DNA of 64,000 nt from Kordia sp965283645. Its GTDB lineage: Bacteria; Bacteroidota; Bacteroidia; Flavobacteriales; Flavobacteriaceae. The position numbers and the translations under genes were made by a program. Numbering within the stretch: position 1 is the first letter of the stretch; the number at the start of each line of letters is the position of its first letter. The stretch is from positions 124,001 to 188,000 of the forward strand of contig NZ_CBDIPG010000002.1 in assembly GCF_965283645.1 (NCBI RefSeq). Reading direction: 5' to 3'. The notes under the pieces are model-generated. The model saw nothing but the letters and a program-made list of their open reading frames with translations, did not search any database and was not told where the DNA came from. This document shows, one piece after another, positions 14,525 through 23,909 of this stretch.

Positions 14525-17500
14525 CTAAACAACAACTTCCTCAGAAGTTTTCGATGTCAACTTTGTGAACTCTTGATTATCTTTCTGAAAATCTACCAAT
14601 CGTGCAAAAAACCAAATAAAGGCTTCTACTTGTCCGTTTAGCACAAATCTTCCACTAGAAATATGATCCAATACAGCTTGTATATCTAACGTTTGTAACG
14701 CAGTAAATGCTTCTTGATGTTGAATCCATACAGCACAAGAAGGCAAATCTGTGATGACTTCTGTATTTTGTGCTATATTTCCATCTTGTATAACAATTGT
14801 AATTGGCGTACTCTTTTCAGAAATACGCATGGAAATCGCAAGATTCGGTGTTGGGCGCGTAATTTGTGTCAACCAACGCTGCAAATACGAAGCAAACGTA
14901 GTTACCCAATATTGAAGTGCTTCCCGCGTTACATTCACTTTTTCCTGCTTTTGTTCTTCAATAAGCATTTGCGCATCTATTTCGCGTTCAGCTTCAATAA
15001 GTGCTTCCAGCGTTTTATCAATATCTTTTCGCGTATGCGCTGCCGAACAAATAAATCGTAAACGTCCACGCCCAATTTCAACAATTGGATAGGTTACCGC
15101 CAAGGTTTGAACGCCACGTTTGTACAAACTTTGCACAATAGCATACAATTTATCTTTATCGCCAAAATGTGGTGTGATAATTGGTCCGTCACCTGTGCCT
15201 AAATCATAGCCAGCTTCTTCAAATCGTCGGCGCATGTATCGTGTTCTGTCCCATAATTGTTCGCGTAGTTTTTCATCAGCGCGAAGCATTCTCAATGAAG
15301 TCAACGCTGCAGCAATATCTGCCGGACTGATAGACGCCTGAAATATATACGCTCTTGAGGATGCTTTTAACAAACCTATATGTTCACGACTCGCGGCAAT
15401 AATTCCACCGATACTTCCCAACGCTTTGCTCAGTGTTGTCATTAAGAAATCTACATCTGCGGTTGCACCTTGTTCGGCACAAATTCCAGCTCCATTTTTT
15501 CCATAAAAACCAAAAGAATGTGCTTCATCTACAAACGTAAGTGCATTGTATTTTTTTGCCATACGCACAACTTCTGCTACAGGCGCAGTTCCTTCTCCCA
15601 TACTATACACACTTTCCAACACTACCAAAACTGTGCGATACGGAGAAACTTCTGTCTGTAACACTGCTTCTAAATCGTTTGCATCATTGTGTTTAAATGT
15701 TCGTATTTCGGCACCGCTCAAACGCGCGCCATCTACTATGGAAGCATGACACAATTGATCGATAATGACAACATCATTTTTTCCAAGAATTCCAGAAATG
15801 GCACCTACATTTGCCGTGTAACCTGTGGGAAACAAGCAAGCATCTTCTTTTCCGACCAAATCAGCAAACTCTCTTTCAAAAGCTACATGCTGATTCGTCA
15901 TTCCAGATGCCGATGCAGAAATCCCCATTCCTGTACCAAATTTTTCCAAAGCGGCTGTCGCTTCTTTGATCACGTTGGCATCTCTATTTAAACCAAAATA
16001 CAAGTTCGTAGACCAAATAATTGCTTCCTGTTCTTCATCATTAAATGCATCACCAACTACACCTGTGGCGGCACTTCCAGTTCGTAATACTTTCCCGTAA
16101 GGATTTCTACGATTGTCATTTACCATACGCAACACTTCCTGCACAAGCTTGCTTTTATCATCCGCGCTCCAAGCTGTTGCGTTTGCCGCTTGAAACGTTG
16201 GAAAACTCGCTTGAATATCAAATTGAAATTTCGCCAGCGTATCACTCATCACCTTGCACGGTTGATGTGTAGGTTGTGCTTCCACTCCATTGGTTGTTAT
16301 GTTGGCAATATAAGTTGCCAAAGCATTTGCTGTTGGATATTCAAAAACCGTTGGCGCTGTGATCTTTTTTCCTAACGATTTTGAAAGTCTACTGCTAAAT
16401 TCCAACGTAGTTAACGAATCGAGTCCGAATGCATCAAACGGTTGATTGGGTAAGATTTCTTTTGGATCGTTTATATTAAGAATCGTAGCAATTCCGCTTT
16501 GAATAGTAGCTAAAATGGCTTCTTTTAAGGAGTTATTTGAATTTTTAAAGCTTTCCAGCAGATTTTCCTCAGTAGTTTGTTTTGTCGATGGAGTTTGTGA
16601 CAAACGCATGAGTTGCTTTCGATCAAGCTTATCATTTGGTAACAATGGCAATTCATCTAAATAATTAACAACTTGCGGCACCATATATTTTGGCAATCGT
16701 TCCGAAATGTATGATTTGATGTTTTCCGTTGTAATTGATGCATCTTTCTTTACAACGTATACAACCAACATTTGTTGACCAATGCCGCCTTCAACAGCCG
16801 CAGCCGCTACAGCATCAATGCCATTCATTGATTCAAGTGTAGATTCAATTTCTTCGAGTTCAATTCGGAAACCTCTAATTTTCACTTGTTGATCAACTCT
16901 TCCCAGAAATTCAATTTCCCCATTTTCTGTCCAACGGCATAAATCGCCTGTTTTATACAATCTGTTATCTGGAATAGCTTCCGAAGGTGTAATTTCAATA
17001 AAACGTTCCTTTGTTTTTACTTCATCATATAAATAACCACGCGCCAATTTCGTTCCCGCAAGGTGTAATTCTCCAGCATCTCCATTAGATACAGGTTGTA
17101 AATTATCATTTAAAATATACGCTCGTGAGTTTGGAACTGACTTTCCAATTGTAATAACTTTTGCATCACGAGCAACTTCTGAAATCGTTGAATATACGGT
17201 ATCTTCAGTAGGTCCGTATGCGTTTAAGACTCTTTCAACTGAATCATGTGCATACACTTGCTGCACCAATGAACGCTTTAGAGCTTCTCCTCCAAAAACA
17301 ACACACTTTATATTTTCAGGTAATATTTCTGTTGCCAATAATGCTTGTACTGACGACGGAACCATTACAAATGTTCGTACTTCATCTAACGCTGGAATTT
17401 TAGTCAATTCTAAAGCATTTTTTACTAATATTATTTTTCCACCAAGTGATAATGTTCCCATGATTTCCATCACAGACGTATCAAAACAAACAGATGCTGC

Positions 17501-18097
17501 AGCAAGCATTCCGTTCAATTCTTCATCACTAAATATTTCGCGTACGGAAGCACGCATTTCCACTATATTTTTATGCTCAACCGCTACACCTTTTGGTTTT
17601 CCTGTAGAACCTGAGGTATAAATTACATATGCCAATTCATTTTTAGATGCATGTATTTTTTCGTCTGAATGATTTCCGAGTTTGTCAATCCACAATACAT
17701 TTTCAACTTCATTACACAAATCCGCAGTAGCTTTTGTATCAACAATTGCAGCTTTCGATTTCGAATTTGTCAACATATATTTAATACGATCTTTCGGATA
17801 TGCAGGATCTAACGGAACATACGCGCAACCTGCTTGCATTACGCCTAGTAATGTTGCTACTAATTCCCAAGAACGATTCATACAAACACCAACTAATGAT
17901 CTGGCTGTTACACCACGATTTTTGAGTTCTCCAGCTACTTCATTGGCTTTTTTCATCAACCGTTGATACTCAATATTGAGTTCTCCGTCAATGATTGCTA
18001 TTCGTTCTGGATGTGCCAGCATTTGTTTTTTGATCAATCCACAAATTGTTATTTCTGGATTGTCTTCAATCTGTTGCATTAATGTATCCATTTTCAT
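14525..18097 (-). CDS. NRPS-like adenylation, carrier and alpha-oxoamine synthase fusion
   Basis: 1190 residues in one chain. Residues about 1-500 are an amino-acid-type adenylation domain: YTSGSTGKPKG (160-170), FDTSVMEI, NAYGPTE (292-298), YKTGDL (381-386) and a terminal catalytic Lys490 in NDKLDRK. Residues 525-600 are a carrier domain with the phosphopantetheine Ser561 in GLDSL. Residues 660-1065 are an alpha-oxoamine synthase (KBL/BioF/ALAS/SPT fold) with VDEAH (Asp857) and the PLP lysine Lys891 in TTLSKALG. The last 120 residues are strand/helix, perhaps SCP2-like. Inference: an acid is loaded on the carrier and condensed with an amino acid, losing CO2, to give an alpha-aminoketone. No other biosynthetic gene sits beside it. 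Product unknown. Confidence 0.85.
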   Translation of the reverse strand: MKMDTLMQQIEDNPEITICGLIKKQMLAHPERIAIIDGELNIEYQRLMKKANEVAGELKNRGVTARSLVGVCMNRSWELVATLLGVMQAGCAYVPLDPAYPKDRIKYMLTNSKSKAAIVDTKATADLCNEVENVLWIDKLGNHSDEKIHASKNELAYVIYTSGSTGKPKGVAVEHKNIVEMRASVREIFSDEELNGMLAAASVCFDTSVMEIMGTLSLGGKIILVKNALELTKIPALDEVRTFVMVPSSVQALLATEILPENIKCVVFGGEALKRSLVQQVYAHDSVERVLNAYGPTEDTVYSTISEVARDAKVITIGKSVPNSRAYILNDNLQPVSNGDAGELHLAGTKLARGYLYDEVKTKERFIEITPSEAIPDNRLYKTGDLCRWTENGEIEFLGRVDQQVKIRGFRIELEEIESTLESMNGIDAVAAAAVEGGIGQQMLVVYVVKKDASITTENIKSYISERLPKYMVPQVVNYLDELPLLPNDKLDRKQLMRLSQTPSTKQTTEENLLESFKNSNNSLKEAILATIQSGIATILNINDPKEILPNQPFDAFGLDSLTTLEFSSRLSKSLGKKITAPTVFEYPTANALATYIANITTNGVEAQPTHQPCKVMSDTLAKFQFDIQASFPTFQAANATAWSADDKSKLVQEVLRMVNDNRRNPYGKVLRTGSAATGVVGDAFNDEEQEAIIWSTNLYFGLNRDANVIKEATAALEKFGTGMGISASASGMTNQHVAFEREFADLVGKEDACLFPTGYTANVGAISGILGKNDVVIIDQLCHASIVDGARLSGAEIRTFKHNDANDLEAVLQTEVSPYRTVLVVLESVYSMGEGTAPVAEVVRMAKKYNALTFVDEAHSFGFYGKNGAGICAEQGATADVDFLMTTLSKALGSIGGIIAASREHIGLLKASSRAYIFQASISPADIAAALTSLRMLRADEKLREQLWDRTRYMRRRFEEAGYDLGTGDGPIITPHFGDKDKLYAIVQSLYKRGVQTLAVTYPIVEIGRGRLRFICSAAHTRKDIDKTLEALIEAEREIDAQMLIEEQKQEKVNVTREALQYWVTTFASYLQRWLTQITRPTPNLAISMRISEKSTPITIVIQDGNIAQNTEVITDLPSCAVWIQHQEAFTALQTLDIQAVLDHISSGRFVLNGQVEAFIWFFARLVDFQKDNQEFTKLTSKTSEEVVV

Positions 18098-18360
18098 TTT
18101 TCTTTTAGTAGTTATTAATTAAGTTAATTTCTTAAAAGTCAAATGGATTAGGGAAGTCCAATACTAGTTAGTTATTCACTAAATAATCATTGTAATTTTG
18201 AAAATATTAATTTCGATAGTGCGAATACAGTTATTATATCGATTGTGAATAAAGCTATGATTTAATTACTCAAATTCAAAATAAACGGTGGAATTTTTGA
18301 ATCGTATAAAAGTTTATGAATGCTAGAAAGTTAGTAGGGATTCAGTTATAAGTTAATTTT

Positions 18361-19002
18361 TTAATTTTTATTCTCTAACATTGGAACAAAACGGAATTCG
18401 CCGAATTCTTTTTTTGTAAATTCTTTTTCAGAAGTACGCACAAATAAAGTCATAATTTGCGCTTTATCACCTACAGGAATCACAAGCTTTCCTCCTATTT
18501 TTAGTTGTGCCAATAACGGTTTTGGTACAAACGGTGCGCCAGCTGTAACGACAATTCCGTCAAATGGTGCTTCTTCAGGCAATCCTTTATAGCCGTCACC
18601 AAAAATGAGTCGTTTTGCTCGGTAACCAAGTTTTGGTAGGAATAGACTTGTACGTTTAAATAATTCTTTTTGACGTTCTATACTGTATACTTTTGCGCCC
18701 AACTCAAGTAGCATAGCCGTTTGATAACCACTTCCTGTACCAATTTCAAGAATTTTAGCACCTTTTGTCACTTCTAATAATTGTGATTGAAAAGCAACCG
18801 TAAATGGTTGTGAAATTGTTTGATCCGCTCCAATAGGAAACGCTTTGTCTTGATACGCATGTGCTTCAAAACTAGAATCCATAAACAAATGACGTGGAAT
18901 GTTTCGAATTCCATTCAGCACATTTTCATCTGTAATTCCTTTAACAGCAACAACTTGTGCTAACTGATTTCGCATTCCTTTATGTTTAAACGTATCTTTC
19001 AT
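18361..19002 (-). CDS. pcm: Protein-L-isoaspartate O-methyltransferase
   Basis: 213 residues, usual length. It methylates isoaspartyl residues in aged proteins with S-adenosylmethionine so they can revert to Asp. Seen: DQTISQPFTVAFQSQLLEV (motif before the SAM site), EIGTGSGYQTAMLLELGAKV (SAM-binding motif I) and GAPFVPKPLLAQLKIGGKLV (post motifs). The N-terminus lacks a signal peptide, so it is cytosolic. A TAnnTTTG box lies just eight bases before the start on the minus strand. The 263-base gap at 18098-18360 between it and the megaenzyme holds no gene. Confidence 0.93.
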   Translation of the reverse strand: MKDTFKHKGMRNQLAQVVAVKGITDENVLNGIRNIPRHLFMDSSFEAHAYQDKAFPIGADQTISQPFTVAFQSQLLEVTKGAKILEIGTGSGYQTAMLLELGAKVYSIERQKELFKRTSLFLPKLGYRAKRLIFGDGYKGLPEEAPFDGIVVTAGAPFVPKPLLAQLKIGGKLVIPVGDKAQIMTLFVRTSEKEFTKKEFGEFRFVPMLENKN

Positions 19003-19009
19003 ACCGTCA

Positions 19010-19017
19010 CAAAAGTA
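19010..19017 (-). promoter_or_regulatory. Possible -7 promoter box for pcm
   Basis: TACTTTTG on the minus strand fits TAnnTTTG and ends just before the start codon, implying an almost leaderless mRNA. The rest of 19018-19356 is AT-rich with no recognised gene. Confidence 0.4.
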
Positions 19018-19356
19018 GGTTTATTTTTTATGTAATTCTCAAAAATAATACAAGTTCGATTCAAAAAGATCTTAGATTTTAGCTAACAAACTCTTTTTCT
19101 GAAATGTAACATGTTTATTTTAAAAAGTAAATTCTAGTGTCCGAATAAAAGAGTAAGACTGCTACACTAGAAGAATAAAGAATCTAGATTTGATGGTAAC
19201 TATTTGAGAGCCTTCTAATTCTTACATATAAAGTATTTATCGAACACTACTAAAAGTGAAAAAACAATTTTATACTTAGAAAAAAGCATTCCATTTAAAA
19301 GATTAAAGCATTCGCAGAAAAGTTTAATTATACAAACACATCAAAGACCATTTGCG

Positions 19357-19364
19357 TAAATTTG
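19357..19364 (+). promoter_or_regulatory. Possible -7 promoter box for the PfpI-like gene
   Basis: TAAATTTG fits TAnnTTTG and ends 22 bases before the ATG at 19387. No convincing upstream TTTG was found. Confidence 0.4.
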
Positions 19365-19386
19365 TCGTACTAGAAATTCAATATCC

Positions 19387-20142
19387 ATGAAAAAAACAGA
19401 AATTATACTAACTTTTGTTTTCGCAACTATTCTTATTGGTTGTAATACTGATACATCAAAACGTACAATTGAAAATGCCGAAAGTGATTACACAGAAAAG
19501 AAAACTGATACACTTACAAAACATTTAAAACCTTTTAAAGAAGAATTACCTACTATTGGTCTTTTAATGTATAATGGCGTTTTACAAAGTGAAGTTGTAG
19601 CAACATCTGATGTTTTCGCAAAACCTACCGAAGATGGCACACAACTTTTTAATGTGGTTACCATTGCCGAAACTGAAAACCCGATTACCACAGAAGAAGG
19701 AATGCGTTTTCTTCCAGATTACACCTTTGAAAATTGTCCGAAATTAACGGCTCTCTTTGTGCCAAGTGCTTATGATATGTATGCACAAGTTCATAATAAA
19801 GAAATTGTAGATTTTATTAAAACTAAAAATAAGGAAACCACGTATACTGTGAGCAATTGTGCTGGCGCGCAACTTATTGGAGCCTCTGGAATTGCGGATG
19901 GATACAAAATTGTAACGTGGATTGGTGGTGGTTTACAATTACAAAAGGACTATCCTAACTTGAAGGTTCAGAATGATAGTTTGGTGACTTTTGTAGAAGA
20001 CGGGAAATTCAGCTCATCAAACGGGAATTTGGCAAGTTATATTACTGCACTGAATTTATTAGAAAAAATGACAAGCTTAGAACATAGAAAATTCGTAGAA
20101 AGCTATTTGTATTTAGATCGATTGCAACATTGGAAGAATTAA
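19387..20142 (+). CDS. DJ-1/PfpI family lipoprotein
   Basis: 251 residues. The N-terminus has a signal peptide with lipobox LIGC (near residue 19), so it is probably lipid-anchored outside the cytoplasm, unusual for this mostly cytosolic family. The DJ-1/PfpI nucleophile elbow is seen as TVSNCAGAQLIGASGI (Cys about residue 158), followed by a GGGLQLQ turn. The C-terminal helices match the glutamine amidotransferase-like fold. Substrate and activity are unknown: the fold includes proteases, hydratases and transcription factors. Monocistronic by context. Confidence 0.75.
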   Translation: MKKTEIILTFVFATILIGCNTDTSKRTIENAESDYTEKKTDTLTKHLKPFKEELPTIGLLMYNGVLQSEVVATSDVFAKPTEDGTQLFNVVTIAETENPITTEEGMRFLPDYTFENCPKLTALFVPSAYDMYAQVHNKEIVDFIKTKNKETTYTVSNCAGAQLIGASGIADGYKIVTWIGGGLQLQKDYPNLKVQNDSLVTFVEDGKFSSSNGNLASYITALNLLEKMTSLEHRKFVESYLYLDRLQHWKN

Positions 20143-20264
20143 GACTATTGCCAAACTACCTACGTGTATTTTAAAATATAGCATAATTCGTAAAAATTAG
20201 TGGTGAAAAATATAAATAATATATAATTGTTGATGATAAGTCCGAAGGTTTTCGAAAAATAAAT

Positions 20265-20272
20265 TATTTTTG
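20265..20272 (+). promoter_or_regulatory. Possible -7 promoter box for the oxidoreductase operon
   Basis: TATTTTTG fits TAnnTTTG and overlaps a GTG at 20272, which makes the ATG at 20290 the better start for the following gene. Confidence 0.42.
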
Positions 20273-20289
20273 TGGAAAACACTTTTTTT

Positions 20290-21255
20290 ATGCTAAAAGC
20301 TGGAGTTTTAGGTGCTGGACACTTAGGAAAAATTCACCTTCGATTATTACAACAATCTTCACAATACGAACTTATTGGTTTTTATGATGCAAATCCTGAA
20401 TATGCAAAAAAAATAGCCAAAGAATTTGGGTATACGTATTTTGATTCAATTGATGCATTAATTGACGCTGTAGATGTGGTAGATATTGTAACTCCAACGC
20501 TTTCACATCACGAATGTGCTAAAAAAGTAATTACAAAAGGAAAGCATGTTTTTATTGAAAAACCAATTACGAATACGGTTGCTGAAGCTGAGGAATTAAT
20601 TAAACTTGCAAACGAACACAACGTAAAAGGACAAGTTGGACATGTAGAACGTTTCAATCCTGCATTTAAAGCGGTAAAAGATCAGATCAATTCGCCAATG
20701 TTTATTGAAACACATCGTTTGGCAGAATTTAATCCGCGCGGAACTGATGTTCCTGTAGTTTTAGATTTAATGATTCATGATATTGATGCAATTTTAAGTG
20801 TTGTAAATTCTAAAGTAAAAGACATTCACGCTAGTGGTGTTTCGGTAATTAGTAATTCGCCAGACATTGCCAACGCACGTTTGGAGTTTGAAAATGGTTG
20901 TGTTGCCAATCTGACTTCAAGTCGAATTTCCATGAAAAACATGCGTAAAAGTCGTTTCTTTCAACGTGATGCATACATTGCTGTAGATTTCTTAGAAAAG
21001 AAAGTTGAAGTTGTAAAAATGAAAGACGCACCGAAAAAAGAAGATGAATATGCTATGATTCTTCAAAATGCAGAAGGTGTAAAAAAACAAATCTATTTTG
21101 AAAATCCAGAAATTGACGAAAACAATGCTATTTTGGAAGAATTAGAAACGTTTGCAGACGCAATTAACAATGACACAACGCCAATAGTTTCGTTAGAACA
21201 AGGAACCGAAGCATTGCGTATTGCGATTCAAATCATTGAAAAATTCAACAAATAA
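20290..21255 (+). CDS. Gfo/Idh/MocA family oxidoreductase
   Basis: 321 residues from ATG 20290. The N-terminal Rossmann motif is seen as VLGAGHLGKIHLRLL (residues about 5-19), then the family signature EKPITNT with the conserved Lys, and HVERFNPAF. These NAD(P)-dependent enzymes act on sugars, inositols or amino sugars; the substrate cannot be read here. It heads a plus-strand run (hypothetical secreted protein, 3-hydroxyacyl-CoA dehydrogenase, membrane protein, M23 peptidase, DUF1015) with gaps under 15 bases, so it is probably co-transcribed. Confidence 0.88.
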   Translation: MLKAGVLGAGHLGKIHLRLLQQSSQYELIGFYDANPEYAKKIAKEFGYTYFDSIDALIDAVDVVDIVTPTLSHHECAKKVITKGKHVFIEKPITNTVAEAEELIKLANEHNVKGQVGHVERFNPAFKAVKDQINSPMFIETHRLAEFNPRGTDVPVVLDLMIHDIDAILSVVNSKVKDIHASGVSVISNSPDIANARLEFENGCVANLTSSRISMKNMRKSRFFQRDAYIAVDFLEKKVEVVKMKDAPKKEDEYAMILQNAEGVKKQIYFENPEIDENNAILEELETFADAINNDTTPIVSLEQGTEALRIAIQIIEKFNK

Positions 21256-21263
21256 TTCTATTC

Positions 21264-21956
21264 ATGTCAAGTATCAAAAAAATAATACATCTTCTTACCC
21301 TTTTTACGATAACGTTTTCGTTTGGACAGGAAATTATAGAAATTAAAAATATTGATCAAATTAACGTTTCTGACTTGACAAAAGATATTCAAATTGTCAA
21401 AAAGGATAAAGATAATTTCAAAATGGTATGGTGGATTCCTACGCAATATTGGCAAGTAGTGATGAACGGAAGCTCCATTGTAAATTCAAGTGAAATAGAT
21501 CAATTTGTAGAAATATTAGACGAATATATTTTGGTGGCAACTATGAATTCTGAACTTACAATTACAGGAAATTTTAAACCAAAGTATTCAAAAATTCAAC
21601 TGAAAGACGAAAAAGGAAATATGTATGAAGAACTGAAAGGTTCAGAAATTTCGGGAGAATATCTTCAAGTACTTTCTACACTCAAGCCTTCTATGACACA
21701 AACTTTGGGCCAATTGGGCAAACAATTGAAATTTCACGTATTCAAAAAAACAGGGGAAAACGGAAAACTTATTACACCAATGGCAAAGTTCAGTGAATTT
21801 TCATTTATTATGAATGAAAAATCAAAATTCAGTTTCAAATTACCTTTAGCAAGCATGGTAGAAGAAAAAGTATGTCCTAAAGATAATGAATTGGTAAACG
21901 GAAACTGGAAATACTGTCCATGGCATGGAAAAAAACTAAAATTACAGACTAAATAA
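21264..21956 (+). CDS. Exported hypothetical protein with C-terminal Cys/His motif
   Basis: 230 residues with a signal peptide ending at about FSFGQ (residue 22). The mature part is a lysine-rich beta protein. The C-terminus has CPKDNELVNGNWKYCPWHGK, two Cys and a His in a ribbon-like spacing that could bind a metal. I do not recognise the family. It follows the oxidoreductase by eight bases and precedes the dehydrogenase by ten. Confidence 0.6.
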   Translation: MSSIKKIIHLLTLFTITFSFGQEIIEIKNIDQINVSDLTKDIQIVKKDKDNFKMVWWIPTQYWQVVMNGSSIVNSSEIDQFVEILDEYILVATMNSELTITGNFKPKYSKIQLKDEKGNMYEELKGSEISGEYLQVLSTLKPSMTQTLGQLGKQLKFHVFKKTGENGKLITPMAKFSEFSFIMNEKSKFSFKLPLASMVEEKVCPKDNELVNGNWKYCPWHGKKLKLQTK

Positions 21957-21966
21957 ACTATATATT

Positions 21967-22854
21967 ATGAAAAATGTAGCTGTCATCGGAGCAGGAACAA
22001 TGGGCAACGGAATTGCACATACATTTGCTCAATTTGGCTTTAAAGTTCAATTGATAGATATCTCTCAAGCATCTTTAGATAAAGGAATTGCAACAATTAC
22101 GAAAAACTTAGATCGTATGGTTGCAAAAGAAAGAATTTCTGAAGAAGACAAACAAAATACGTTAAACAATATTACAACACATACTTCAATTAAAGAAGGT
22201 GTAGAATATGCTAGTTTAGTAGTAGAAGCTGCAACTGAAAATGTAAATCTGAAACTGAAAATATTTAAAGATTTAGACGAATTATGTCCAGAAGATACCA
22301 TTTTGGCAACAAATACGTCTTCAATTTCAATCACACAAATTGCAGCCGTAACTTCACGTCCAGAAATGGTGATAGGAATGCACTTTATGAATCCAGTGCC
22401 CATTATGAAATTGGTTGAAATCATTCGTGGATATAACACTTCGGATGAAGTTACGAATACCATTATGGAGCTTTCGAAGCAATTGAACAAAGTTCCTACA
22501 GAAGTGAACGATTACCCTGGATTTGTAGCAAACAGAATTTTAATGCCAATGATCAATGAATCAATTGAAACATTGTATAATGGTGTTGCTGGCGTTGCGG
22601 AAATTGATACCGTAATGAAATTAGGAATGGCGCATCCGATGGGACCATTACAACTAGCTGATTTTATTGGGTTAGATGTTTGTTTATCTATCTTAAATGT
22701 AATGTATGAAGGATTCAAAAATCCAAAATATGCACCTTGCCCACTATTAGTAAACATGGTAAACGCTGGAAAATTAGGTGTAAAATCTGGAGAAGGATTC
22801 TATGATTATTCAGAAAGTAGAAGAGCCGAAAAAGTAGCAAAAATGTTCAACTAA
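21967..22854 (+). CDS. 3-hydroxybutyryl-CoA/3-hydroxyacyl-CoA dehydrogenase
   Basis: 295 residues, the single-domain-set short form (NAD-binding plus dimer domain). It oxidises 3-hydroxyacyl-CoA to 3-ketoacyl-CoA with NAD. Seen: VIGAGTMGNGIAHTFAQFG (NAD site), EAATENVNLKLKIFKDLD, HFMNPVPIMKLVEII (catalytic His), and PGFVANRILMPMINE with the following GVAGVAEIDTVMKLG. Related to PaaH/Hbd; it may serve fatty acid, butyrate or phenylacetate breakdown. The next ORF starts inside its stop (TAATG). Confidence 0.92.
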   Translation: MKNVAVIGAGTMGNGIAHTFAQFGFKVQLIDISQASLDKGIATITKNLDRMVAKERISEEDKQNTLNNITTHTSIKEGVEYASLVVEAATENVNLKLKIFKDLDELCPEDTILATNTSSISITQIAAVTSRPEMVIGMHFMNPVPIMKLVEIIRGYNTSDEVTNTIMELSKQLNKVPTEVNDYPGFVANRILMPMINESIETLYNGVAGVAEIDTVMKLGMAHPMGPLQLADFIGLDVCLSILNVMYEGFKNPKYAPCPLLVNMVNAGKLGVKSGEGFYDYSESRRAEKVAKMFN

Positions 22855-23294
22855 TGATCGATACAAAACGGTATCAATTGACAAAAAAAGAATACAGAAA
22901 TGTAGTCTTTAATACGTTTCGTAAAAATGTATTAAAATTGATTCCTTTTGTACTCATTTGGAGTTTATTACTAGGTTGGACAGTCAGTTTGCACGTATTG
23001 CTTTTTACGCTTTTGACAATATTTCTATTGAGTATAAAGTTGCTATACTGGCTATCTGTAAAGAATTTAAAACCATTTTTTGCGGAAACACATCTGCAGT
23101 TTGACGAAAAGTTTTTATACCTATCTAAAAGTAATGATACTTCTAAATGGTACTTTAGTCGTCTGAAAAAAGTAGTTGCTGAGCAAAACTATTGGTTGGT
23201 ATATATTACAAATACACAGTATATATATGTGCCAAAACATATATTTTTGACTGAAAAAGATCAAATTGCATTCAAATCTTATCTAAAAGTTTGA
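22854..23294 (+). CDS. Small membrane protein, YcxB-like
   Basis: 146 residues. Two adjacent hydrophobic helices at about 26-45 and 48-68 are followed by a strand-rich soluble domain ending in a FLTEKDQIAFKSYL segment. This layout resembles YcxB-like proteins, which have a pleckstrin-like domain; assignment is by architecture only. Its start overlaps the preceding stop by one base, and its stop overlaps the next start, so the three genes are tightly coupled. Confidence 0.6.
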   Translation: MIDTKRYQLTKKEYRNVVFNTFRKNVLKLIPFVLIWSLLLGWTVSLHVLLFTLLTIFLLSIKLLYWLSVKNLKPFFAETHLQFDEKFLYLSKSNDTSKWYFSRLKKVVAEQNYWLVYITNTQYIYVPKHIFLTEKDQIAFKSYLKV

Positions 23295-23908
23295 AGCAAT
23301 TAATTCTGATACTATGCGTATGCTTAGTAGGTTGCCAACAAACAACCCACACTAAAAGTACGCCAAAACAACAACAAGAAAAGGCAAACGTAACTAAAAA
23401 TATGTTTGCCTTTTTTGATTCACTATTTACAAAACAACCAACGTATATGGCTTCTGGCTTCGATTTTCCTGTTGGAAAACCAAATGCCGACGGTTATTAC
23501 AATGCGCAAAAGTTTACCGTAAACAATCATTTAGGTGACGATTGGAATGGAAAAGGTGGCGGCAATACAGATTTGGGCGATCCAATCTACACCATTGGAA
23601 ACGGATATGTCAACTTTGCCGAAGATGTTGGCGGCGGTTGGGGAAATGTGATCAGAATTATTCATAAATATAAAAATAACTATTATGAATCCTTGTATGC
23701 GCATTGTGATACAATTTCCGTAAAAAAGGGTAGTTTTGTAACCAAAGGCATGCAAATAGGTACTATCGGAAACGCAAATGGCGCTTATTATGCACATGTA
23801 CACTTAGAAATTCGCGATAAAATTCTTATGGAAGTTGGTGGCGGATATAGTAACAATACGGAAGGATTTGTTAATCCGACTGAATTTATAACCTCAAACA
23901 GAAACTAA
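23291..23908 (+). CDS. M23 family metallopeptidase, lipoprotein
   Basis: 205 residues from a TTG at 23291 that overlaps the previous stop as TTGA. No ATG occurs before residue 37, and only the TTG start gives the lipoprotein signal (VCLVGC, Cys15), so it is well supported. The LytM-type domain has HLGDDWNGKG (metal His and Asp) and YAHVHLEIRD (HxH), with YESLYAHCD between. Such enzymes cut peptide crosslinks of peptidoglycan or bacteriocins. It would be anchored in the periplasm and face the cell wall. Confidence 0.82.
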   Translation: MKQLILILCVCLVGCQQTTHTKSTPKQQQEKANVTKNMFAFFDSLFTKQPTYMASGFDFPVGKPNADGYYNAQKFTVNNHLGDDWNGKGGGNTDLGDPIYTIGNGYVNFAEDVGGGWGNVIRIIHKYKNNYYESLYAHCDTISVKKGSFVTKGMQIGTIGNANGAYYAHVHLEIRDKILMEVGGGYSNNTEGFVNPTEFITSNRN

Positions 23909-23909
23909 G

